Assembly (NCBI RefSeq): GCF_026427775.1
Contig: NZ_CP044532.1
Coordinates: 2,914,001-2,978,000, forward strand
DNA from: Arthrobacter sp. CDRTa11
GTDB taxonomy: Bacteria; Actinomycetota; Actinomycetes; Actinomycetales; Micrococcaceae
DNA length: 64,000 nt
Direction of reading: 5' to 3'
Part shown: one piece after another, positions 18,886 through 26,124 of the stretch
Layout of the letters: each line of letters starts with the position of its first letter
How positions within the stretch are numbered: position 1 is the stretch's first letter
Made by a program: the position numbers and the translations under genes
The notes under the pieces: model-generated
What the model was told of the DNA's origin: nothing
The model's database searches: none
What the model saw: the letters and a program-made list of their open reading frames with translations, nothing else

Positions 18886-19593
18886 ATGACGCAGCAGTTT
18901 TATGTTTCGCCCGAGCAGCTGATGAAGGACCGTGCGGACTTCGCACGGAAAGGCATCGCACGCGGCAGGTCTGTGGTGGTGGTCAGCTGTGAGGACGGCA
19001 TCGCGCTTGTTGCGGAAAACCCGTCACCATCCCTGCATAAAATCGGCGAGATCTACGACAAAATCGCGTTTGCCGCTGTCGGCAAGTACAACGAATTCGA
19101 AAGCCTGCGCCAGGCGGGCGTGAGGTATGCCGATGTCCGCGGATACTCGTATGACCGCGAAGATGTCACGGCCCGCGGACTCGCCAGTGTCTATGCGCAA
19201 AGCCTCGGGGCCGTGTTCACGGCGGAACAGAAGCCCTTCGAAGTGGAGTTGGCCGTGGCCGAGGTGGGCCCCACGCAGGAACGCGACCACCTCTACCGGC
19301 TGACTTTCGACGGCTCCATCGCAGATGAGGACGGCTTCATAGTGATGGGCGGCCAGGCTGAGAAGGTGTCATCCGCCATCGCGGCAGGCTGGCGCTCGTC
19401 ATTGCGGTTCCCCCATGCAATCCGTCTCGCGATGGAAGGCCTGGTCACGGACACGGAAGCAGGGGAACTGCCGGCCAAGGCGGTGGAAGTGGCTGTGCTG
19501 GACCGCATGTCCGAGAGCTCCCGTGGCTCGCGGCGCGCGTTTCGGCGACTGAACGACGCCGATCTCACGGCGTTGCTTGCTGAGGAGGACTGA
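18886..19593 (+). CDS. prcA: Proteasome alpha subunit
   Basis: A 235-residue structural subunit forming the outer rings of the 20S core and the docking surface for ARC. The N-terminus ([29 protein letters not shown]) is the gating segment and lacks a catalytic Thr. The rest follows the alpha-type fold. It sits one base after prcB and one base before pafA, so all three are likely on one transcript. Confidence 0.95.
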   Translation: MTQQFYVSPEQLMKDRADFARKGIARGRSVVVVSCEDGIALVAENPSPSLHKIGEIYDKIAFAAVGKYNEFESLRQAGVRYADVRGYSYDREDVTARGLASVYAQSLGAVFTAEQKPFEVELAVAEVGPTQERDHLYRLTFDGSIADEDGFIVMGGQAEKVSSAIAAGWRSSLRFPHAIRLAMEGLVTDTEAGELPAKAVEVAVLDRMSESSRGSRRAFRRLNDADLTALLAEED

Positions 19594-19594
19594 G

Positions 19595-20959
19595 ATGGAC
19601 AAGAGGATCTTCGGTATTGAAACCGAGTTTGGCATTTCGTACTCGAGCCCGGATTCCCGGCCGTTGGCGCCCGAGGAAGTGGCCCGCTACCTTTTCCGCA
19701 AGGTGGTCAGCTGGGGGCGGTCATCCAATGTGTTCCTGACCAACGGTTCCCGCCTCTACCTCGATGTCGGATCGCACCCCGAGTACGCCACCGCTGAATG
19801 TGATGACCTGGCCCAGCTCATTGCCCACGACCGGGCCGGTGAACTCATCCTTGATGACCTCGTGGACGAGGCTCAATCGAGGCTGGCGGCTGAGGGCTTC
19901 AACGGCACCGTGTACCTGTTCAAGAACAACACTGATTCAGCCGGGAACTCCTACGGCAGCCATGAAAATTACCTGATCCCGCGGCGGGGCGAGTTCTCCA
20001 GGCTGGCCGAAATCCTCATTCCCTTCCTTGTCACCCGGCAGCTCATCGCCGGGGCGGGCAAAATCCTCAAAACACCGCACGGGGCAACCTACGCGTTTTC
20101 GCAGCGGGCCGATCACATCTGGGAGGGCGTCTCGTCCGCCACCACCAGGTCCCGCCCCATCATCAACACCAGGGACGAGCCACACGCCGACGCCGAGTTC
20201 TTCAGGCGGCTCCATGTCATTGTGGGCGATTCGAACATGTCCGAAACGACGGCCCTGCTGAAGGTGGGCACGGTGGACCTGATCCTGCGGATGATTGAGG
20301 CGGGTGTGATCATGCGCGACATGAGGATGGAAAACCCCATCCGCAGCATCCGGGAAATTTCCCACGACCTCAGTGGCCGTGCCCTGGTCCGGCTGGCGAA
20401 CGGCCGCCAGCTGACAGCGCTGGAGATCCAGCAGGAGTACCTAACAAAGGTCACCGCTTTTGTCCAGGAGAACGGCGCGCACAACCCGCATGTCCCGCTC
20501 ATCCTTGACCTGTGGGGCAGGACCCTGAGGGCCATTGAAAGCGGCGATACCAGCTCCATCGAAACCGAAATCGACTGGGCCATCAAAAAGAAGCTGATGG
20601 ACAACTACCGGGAACGGCATGGCCTGGGCCTGGACGCACCGCGGATTGCGCAGCTTGACCTCACTTACCACGACATTTCGCGCAGCCGCGGCCTCTACTA
20701 TCTGCTCCAGTCCAGGGGCGCAGTGCGTCGCGTGGTGGATGACACCATAGTCAAGGATGCAGTGGACGCGCCGCCCCAGACCACCAGGGCTAAGTTGCGG
20801 GGGGACTTCGTCCGCCGCGCCCAGGAACTGGGCAGGGACTACACGGTGGACTGGGTGCATCTGAAGCTCAATGACCGCGCACACCAGACCATCCTGTGCA
20901 AGGATCCGTTCCGCAGCGTTGACGACCGTGTGGATGCCCTGCTGGACTCTATGGGCTGA
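19595..20959 (+). CDS. pafA: Pup-protein ligase
   Basis: A 454-residue enzyme of the glutamine synthetase-like fold. It uses ATP to join the C-terminal Glu of Pup to substrate lysines. Motifs include [11 protein letters not shown] at the N-terminus (Mg/ATP site), [13 protein letters not shown] and [13 protein letters not shown]. It is a paralogue of Dop in this window and lacks the extra Dop loop. A GAGGA ribosome-binding site overlaps the end of prcA. Confidence 0.96.
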   Translation: MDKRIFGIETEFGISYSSPDSRPLAPEEVARYLFRKVVSWGRSSNVFLTNGSRLYLDVGSHPEYATAECDDLAQLIAHDRAGELILDDLVDEAQSRLAAEGFNGTVYLFKNNTDSAGNSYGSHENYLIPRRGEFSRLAEILIPFLVTRQLIAGAGKILKTPHGATYAFSQRADHIWEGVSSATTRSRPIINTRDEPHADAEFFRRLHVIVGDSNMSETTALLKVGTVDLILRMIEAGVIMRDMRMENPIRSIREISHDLSGRALVRLANGRQLTALEIQQEYLTKVTAFVQENGAHNPHVPLILDLWGRTLRAIESGDTSSIETEIDWAIKKKLMDNYRERHGLGLDAPRIAQLDLTYHDISRSRGLYYLLQSRGAVRRVVDDTIVKDAVDAPPQTTRAKLRGDFVRRAQELGRDYTVDWVHLKLNDRAHQTILCKDPFRSVDDRVDALLDSMG

Positions 20960-21046
20960 CACACAGCTTGAGGGGCTATTCTGGATAGGGCCGTTCTTTG
21001 GCCCTGCAGCGGTGCCGAGTGTACGAGTTCCGGCGCCGCATCCACC

Positions 21047-22000
21047 TTGCCCCGACGAAAGTTCTCTTACGTGCGCCGACTACTTGCAATTCTTATCCCC
21101 GGTCTGCTGTTGCTTACCGCCTGTGGCGGCTCGCCCGCAGCACCGGAACCCACCAGTCAGTCCACTGGCGATACTGCGAAGTTCGACTCCCTGAAACTGA
21201 CGGACAACGGGGACAAAAAAGCTCCCGGCGTCGAATTTACCAAACCACTCGAAGTGACTGAACCCACCGTCAAGGTGGTCGCCGAGGGCAGCGGGGATCC
21301 CGTCAAACCGAACCAGGTTGCGAACATCTCGATTCTCGCCCTGAACGGAACCGACGGCTCCACCCTGGAGGACACCTTCGCCGGTGAGCCCGAGCCCCTG
21401 GAACTCAACGAGGACCTCAAGACCGGAAGCGCCTTCATTTACAACGCATTTGTTGGTGCCAAGGTCGGCTCAAGCCTTGCCCTTGCCATTCCCGGCCAGG
21501 CTGCCGCCGCCGGTGCCCCGGCCCAGCCCACGCAGCTGCTGCTGATCAAGGTGCTCTCCGCTGCGGACGTTACCCCGGCGCTCGAAAAGCCTGAGGGCGA
21601 TCCCGTTACGCCGCCTGCCGGCCTTCCCACCGTCAAGGAAAATGACAAGGGCGTTCCGGAGATCTCCGTGGATGGCGCTGCGGCGCCGACTGCCCTCGTG
21701 GCCCAGGACCTCATCAAGGGCAAGGGTGCCGAGGTCAAGGCAACAGACACCCTCACCGTCAACTACGTGGGTGTGAACCTCGTGGGCGGCACCAAGTTTG
21801 ATTCAAGCTTCGACCGCGGAGAGCCCGCCAGCTTCCCGCTGACGGGTGTCATCAAGGGCTGGACGCAGGGGCTCGCCGGGAAGACGGTCGGCTCGCGCGT
21901 CCTGCTGGTCGTCCCCAAGGACCTGGCCTACGGTGACGCCGGGCAGGGCGAAGCTAAGGGCGACCTTGTTTTCGTTGTCGACATCCTCGGCGTTAAGTAG
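21047..22000 (+). CDS. FKBP-type prolyl isomerase, lipoprotein
   Basis: A 317-residue secreted lipoprotein. The signal is LLAILIPGLLLLTACGG with lipobox LTAC. Two FKBP-like modules follow. The first (about 60-170) lacks most of the family motifs and is probably degenerate. The second (about 210-317) has DTLTVNYVGV, FDSSFDRGEP, VIKGWTQGL and VPKDLAYGD, and should catalyse cis-trans prolyl isomerisation outside the membrane. The start is a TTG at 21047; a GTG at 21071 is an alternative that keeps the signal. Confidence 0.88.
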   Translation: MPRRKFSYVRRLLAILIPGLLLLTACGGSPAAPEPTSQSTGDTAKFDSLKLTDNGDKKAPGVEFTKPLEVTEPTVKVVAEGSGDPVKPNQVANISILALNGTDGSTLEDTFAGEPEPLELNEDLKTGSAFIYNAFVGAKVGSSLALAIPGQAAAAGAPAQPTQLLLIKVLSAADVTPALEKPEGDPVTPPAGLPTVKENDKGVPEISVDGAAAPTALVAQDLIKGKGAEVKATDTLTVNYVGVNLVGGTKFDSSFDRGEPASFPLTGVIKGWTQGLAGKTVGSRVLLVVPKDLAYGDAGQGEAKGDLVFVVDILGVK

Positions 22001-22060
22001 CTCGACAGCATATCCACACACCTCAACCACACCACGCCCCACCAATTAGAAGGAGCAACC

Positions 22061-22456
22061 ATGTCATTTGGTCAGCGCAATTTCGACCGCCAGAAGCCGG
22101 AAATTGACTTCCCGGAAGGCGATGTCCCCACGGAGCTGGTCATCACCGACCTCATCGAGGGTGACGGCACCGAGGCCAAGGCCGGCGACACCGTCTCCAC
22201 CCACTACGTGGGTGTTGCCTGGTCCACCGGCGAAGAATTCGACGCATCCTGGGGCCGCGGCGCACCGCTGGACTTCCGCGTAGGCGTCGGCCAGGTCATC
22301 CAGGGCTGGGACCAGGGCCTGCTCGGCATGAAAGTGGGCGGACGCCGCCGCCTGGAGATACCCTCTGAGCTTGCTTACGGATCACGCGGGGCCGGCGGAG
22401 CCATCGGCCCCAACGAAGCGCTGATCTTTGTGGTCGACCTCGTGGGCGTCCGCTGA
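22061..22456 (+). CDS. FKBP-type prolyl isomerase, cytoplasmic
   Basis: A 131-residue single-domain FKBP without signal peptide. It shows THYVGV, FDASWGRGAPLDF, VIQGWDQGLLGMKVGGRR and IPSELAYGSRG, all in family order. It should accelerate prolyl isomerisation in the cytoplasm. An AGAAGGAG ribosome-binding site precedes the ATG. It follows the lipoprotein FKBP by 60 bases and precedes pafBC, a conserved order near actinobacterial proteasome genes. Confidence 0.93.
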   Translation: MSFGQRNFDRQKPEIDFPEGDVPTELVITDLIEGDGTEAKAGDTVSTHYVGVAWSTGEEFDASWGRGAPLDFRVGVGQVIQGWDQGLLGMKVGGRRRLEIPSELAYGSRGAGGAIGPNEALIFVVDLVGVR

Positions 22457-22578
22457 TTAGAGCCGTATAGGGCGTAGCCGCCCAAGGCGTAGCCGCAAAA
22501 AGCACTGGCGCCGGCGCTGAAGGCGCGGTAACGATCAGGACTGTTGTCCTGTCGTTGCCGCGCTTTCTGCTTTCCGGC

Positions 22579-24591
22579 ATGGACTTTAGTAACGTAGCCT
22601 GCGTGTCCGCATCCCGTACAGAGCGCCTCCTGAATCTGCTGATTGCACTCCTCAACACCAAATACGGCCTCCGCCGCAGCGAGCTGCGCGAAAAGGTCTA
22701 CCACGACACGTCCGGCAATGACGTGGCCTTTGGCAGGATGTTCGAGCGTGACAAAAACGACCTGCGGCAGTTCGGCTTCGACGTGGAGACCGTTACAGAC
22801 CTGGGCTGGAGTGAAGACGATCCCGCCACCACGCGCTACCGGATCGGCAAGGAGTCCAACAGGCTGCCGGACGTCCGGCTCAGCCCGGGGGAGTGGACAG
22901 TACTCCTGCTGGCTTCGCAGCTCTGGGAACGGGCGGCCCTGGGCGCCGCCGCACAGAACGCGCTGCGGAAGCTGCAGGCTTCCGGCGGCCTGTCTGACGT
23001 TGAACTTCCCGTCGGTGTTCAGCCACGAATCAAACCCGCCGGCAGGGCGTTTGATGAGCTCGTCGGCGCCATGCACGCCCAGCACCCGGTCACCTTCAGC
23101 TATCTGGCAGGCAGTACCGGCAACGAAGAGCTCCGGACGGTGGAACCCTGGGGCCTGGGAAGCCGGTTCGGCCAGTGGTACCTGGCCGGCTATGACCGCA
23201 CCCGCCAGGCTGTGCGGCATTTCCGCCTCTCCCGGATCACCAGTGCCGTTACAGTCCGGGACAAGGAGCGCTATTCTCCGCCGGAGAACTTCAACATCCG
23301 TGAAGTGCTGGCCAGGCTTCCGGAACTCCCGCTTCGGACCGCCGTCGTGGACGTCAAGGCGGGGCGGCTGGTGGGCTTGCGCCAGCGCGCTGCCGGTTCC
23401 GCGGAAGGCGGGGATACAGGAGTGCCCGACGCCGGCTACGACAGGCTTGAGCTTCAGTTCAGGGATGCGGAGGTGCTTGCCGAGGAACTGGCTTCCTACG
23501 GCCCGGATGCCCTGGCAGTCTCGCCGGAAGATCTCATGGCGGCCGTGCGGCGGAGACTGCGTGCCGCCGCCGACTTCTGCGCCGCTCCGGTTCCGGAGTT
23601 CAGGTTTTCGGATGCCACTGCAGCCCGGACGGCCCGCAAGCGCACGTCTGAAGACCAGCTCAAACGGATGCTGCAGCTGGTGCCATTCCTGGTGCACAAC
23701 CAGGGGCTGCACATCCAGGACGTTGCGCAGCGCTTCGGAGTCACGCGCAGCGAACTGGAAGATGACTTGCGGATCCTCATCTGTTCGGGCCTGCCGGAGG
23801 GGTATCCGGACGACCTCCTGGACATCCAGTGGGAGGACGACCACGTGTACATCACCCAGGATCTGGATCTCACCAGGCCGGTCCGTTTCACCGTGGAGGA
23901 GGCCTGTGCCCTCCTCACTGGTTTGGAGACCCTCAACGGCCTGCCGGAACTCGCTGAAGGCGGAGCGCTGGAATCCGTGACCCTGAAGCTTATGGCAGCG
24001 GCCGGTGAAGAGGGACTTCGCGCCGGCTCCCTCGCAGGGCCCGAGGTGGGTCCGGCGGACTCCGCCATTCTCGAACTGATCCATCAGGCGATCGCTGAGC
24101 GGGCCCAGCTGCACCTTGTGTATTTGTCCCCGCAGCGCGACCGGTTTTCAGAACGCGACGTTGACCCGCTCCGCCTTTATTCGCTGGACAACACGTGGTA
24201 TTTCGAGGCGTACTGCCATTCGGTGCAGGGCTTGCGGAACTTCAGGCTGGACCGGGTCCAGGAGTTGCGGCCAAACGGCAAGCAGGCGTCAACCAACATG
24301 GAGCCCGCCGAAGGTTTCCCCGCCAAGCTCTTTACTCCCACCGACGACGACGTCACCGTGACGGTCCAGCTCACCAGGCAGGGCGCCGGCCTGGCTGATG
24401 ACTACTACGCCGAACGCACGGCAGTCCTTCAGGATGGCGGCCTGGTGGCGGAGATCCGGTTCGGCAACACGGCCTGGCTGCCCATGTTTGTGGCCCAGCA
24501 CGGGGGTACGGTGCGCATCCTGGAGCCTGTGGAGCTGGCGGACTCCGCACGCAACTGGATCAAGGCCTCGTTGGACCGGTACGGCGGCTAG
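22579..24591 (+). CDS. pafBC: Fused PafB-PafC DNA-damage regulator
   Basis: A 670-residue protein made of two tandem copies of winged-helix plus WYL architecture. Copy one has an HTH at about 10-75 and a WYL segment (TFSYLAGS, then EPWGLGSRFGQWYLAGYD). Copy two has an HTH at about 365-410 (LKRMLQLVPFLVHNQGLHIQDVAQRFGV) and a second WYL domain (LHLVYLSPQRDRFSERDVDPLRLY). In mycobacteria the two halves are separate genes, PafB and PafC, that activate LexA-independent DNA-damage genes. A natural fusion is known in Arthrobacter. The ATG at 22579 is preferred over an earlier TTG at 22555. Confidence 0.93.
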   Translation: MDFSNVACVSASRTERLLNLLIALLNTKYGLRRSELREKVYHDTSGNDVAFGRMFERDKNDLRQFGFDVETVTDLGWSEDDPATTRYRIGKESNRLPDVRLSPGEWTVLLLASQLWERAALGAAAQNALRKLQASGGLSDVELPVGVQPRIKPAGRAFDELVGAMHAQHPVTFSYLAGSTGNEELRTVEPWGLGSRFGQWYLAGYDRTRQAVRHFRLSRITSAVTVRDKERYSPPENFNIREVLARLPELPLRTAVVDVKAGRLVGLRQRAAGSAEGGDTGVPDAGYDRLELQFRDAEVLAEELASYGPDALAVSPEDLMAAVRRRLRAAADFCAAPVPEFRFSDATAARTARKRTSEDQLKRMLQLVPFLVHNQGLHIQDVAQRFGVTRSELEDDLRILICSGLPEGYPDDLLDIQWEDDHVYITQDLDLTRPVRFTVEEACALLTGLETLNGLPELAEGGALESVTLKLMAAAGEEGLRAGSLAGPEVGPADSAILELIHQAIAERAQLHLVYLSPQRDRFSERDVDPLRLYSLDNTWYFEAYCHSVQGLRNFRLDRVQELRPNGKQASTNMEPAEGFPAKLFTPTDDDVTVTVQLTRQGAGLADDYYAERTAVLQDGGLVAEIRFGNTAWLPMFVAQHGGTVRILEPVELADSARNWIKASLDRYGG

Positions 24592-24601
24592 ACTTCTCAG
24601 C

Positions 24602-24952
24602 ATGCCTTGGTGGTCCTGGATTCTGCTCTGGATAGCGCTTGTTGCGCTCTCCCTCCTCTTCTATGTGTTTTTGGGCATCCGCCTTTTCCGACAGTTCATG
24701 GCAACCGTCAAAGACCTCGGTGCCGCCGGCGAGAAACTGGGGCGGCTGAATCCGGCTCTTCCTCCGCCCGGGGACAGCCCGTCGGACACGGCGGAGCAGC
24801 CCGGTTCAGCCGTTTTTGCCTCACCTGTACGGATGCGGCATGATTACCACACATCCGTCTCATCACGCCGGGAACAGCGCCGCCAAAGGCGGGTTCGGCG
24901 CAGGACCGACCGGGGCCAGCCGCAGCTACTGGGCGATCTCGACTTCACTTAG
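24602..24952 (+). CDS. Small single-pass membrane protein
   Basis: A 116-residue protein with one N-terminal transmembrane helix ([21 protein letters not shown]). A helical juxtamembrane segment, a proline-rich linker and a very basic tail ([17 protein letters not shown]) follow. I do not recognise a named domain. The basic tail should lie in the cytoplasm. The gene starts 10 bases after pafBC and ends 32 bases before tatA, a position that is conserved in relatives as far as I recall; the function is unknown. Confidence 0.75.
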   Translation: MPWWSWILLWIALVALSLLFYVFLGIRLFRQFMATVKDLGAAGEKLGRLNPALPPPGDSPSDTAEQPGSAVFASPVRMRHDYHTSVSSRREQRRQRRVRRRTDRGQPQLLGDLDFT

Positions 24953-24984
24953 ACGTAGGATGTATCCAGAGGAAAGGAACTCCC

Positions 24985-25257
24985 GTGGGAAGACTCTTTG
25001 ATGGCCCGTGGCCAATCGTAATTATCATCGTCGTGGCGTTGCTGCTCTTTGCCGCGCCCAAGCTTCCTGCCATGGCGCGCAGCCTTGGCCAGTCGATGCG
25101 GATCATTAAATCCGAAGTCAAGGAAATGAAGAACGACGGCAAGACTGAGACCCCCGATGCATCGGGGCCCGTGGAGGGCAAGGTCGTCAACCATCCGCAG
25201 GGCAAACCCGGTGAGCCGACCGACGGTACTGACGCTCCGCCGTCGAACCGCGCTTAA
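24985..25257 (+). CDS. tatA: Sec-independent translocase subunit TatA
   Basis: A 90-residue protein with one N-terminal membrane helix ([21 protein letters not shown]), the FxxxKLPxxARSLGQS hinge and an amphipathic helix ([12 protein letters not shown]), then a disordered hydrophilic tail. It multimerises to form the Tat pore. The start is GTG at 24985 with an AGAGGAAAGGA ribosome-binding site. tatC follows 6 bases later. One likely Tat substrate is encoded in this window, at 50217. Confidence 0.94.
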   Translation: MGRLFDGPWPIVIIIVVALLLFAAPKLPAMARSLGQSMRIIKSEVKEMKNDGKTETPDASGPVEGKVVNHPQGKPGEPTDGTDAPPSNRA

Positions 25258-25263
25258 CCTGCA

Positions 25264-26100
25264 GTGGCACTAACGAGGGGCCGTAAATCAAACCCTGAAG
25301 GGCGGATGGCTCTTTGGGACCACCTCAGGGAGCTGAAGAACCGGCTGATCAAGTCGGCCATCGGCGTTGTCGTCGGCGGCGTGGGCGGCTGGTTCCTCTA
25401 TGACCCGTTGCTCGCGGCATTGGCCGAGCCGGTGAACCGCATTTCGCAGCAAACGGGTGGGCTCTCGGCCATTAACTTTGGCACGATTGCTTCACCGTTC
25501 GACTTCAAATTGCAGATGTCGTTGCTGATCGGCCTGGTTATTTCCAGCCCGATCTGGATCTACCAGTTGTGGGCGTTCATCACCCCGGGCCTGACCTCGA
25601 AAGAGCGGCGCTACACCCTGGGCTACATGGCGGCAGCCGTGCCATTGTTCCTGGCGGGAATCTACGCGGGCTGGCTGGTGGTCCCGCAGGTGGTCCGGGC
25701 ACTGACGCAATTCACTCCGACCGGGTCTTCCAGTGTCATAGATGCCCGCACCTACATCGAGTTTGTGACCCGGATGGTGCTGGTCCTGGGCGTCGCCTTC
25801 CTGGTGCCGGTGGTCCTTGTGGGAATCAATATGGCTGGCGTCATCTCCGGCCAGACCATCCTCAAGGCGTGGCGCATCACCGTATTCCTGGTCTTTGTGC
25901 TGGCGGCCATCGCTGCCCCTGGTGCCGACGCAATCTCGATGTTTATGCTGGCTGGTCCGTTGCTGGTGCTCTTCTTTGCCGCCATCGGAATCTGTTTGAT
26001 GAACGACAAACGGCGCAGCCGGCGGGCAGCCAAGCAGGCTGCCGAGACTGAGGCGAATGCCGATATCGCAACCCCGGGTACCGAGCTGAAGAACCTGTAG
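25264..26100 (+). CDS. tatC: Sec-independent translocase subunit TatC
   Basis: A 278-residue membrane protein with six hydrophobic helices. It forms the twin-arginine signal receptor with TatA/B. Key segments are MALWDHLRELKNRLIKS at the cytoplasmic N-terminus, SPIWIYQLWAFITPGLTSKERR and the FLVPVVLV helix. It starts with GTG at 25264. The C-terminus is an extended charged tail. No tatB is seen nearby. Confidence 0.95.
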   Translation: MALTRGRKSNPEGRMALWDHLRELKNRLIKSAIGVVVGGVGGWFLYDPLLAALAEPVNRISQQTGGLSAINFGTIASPFDFKLQMSLLIGLVISSPIWIYQLWAFITPGLTSKERRYTLGYMAAAVPLFLAGIYAGWLVVPQVVRALTQFTPTGSSSVIDARTYIEFVTRMVLVLGVAFLVPVVLVGINMAGVISGQTILKAWRITVFLVFVLAAIAAPGADAISMFMLAGPLLVLFFAAIGICLMNDKRRSRRAAKQAAETEANADIATPGTELKNL

Positions 26101-26124
26101 CCCTCAGCGCATTAGGCTTGGGGT

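Noticed and set aside
22467..22500. Repeated GGCGTAGCCGC units after the second FKBP gene
   Set aside because: Only two copies are present in a short GC-rich spacer; this does not support a repeat array or CRISPR.
22530..22578. Possible PafBC-type promoter motif (TGTCGTTG) upstream of pafBC
   Set aside because: The -10 element at the expected spacing reads TCTGCT instead of TAnnnT, so the match is too weak.
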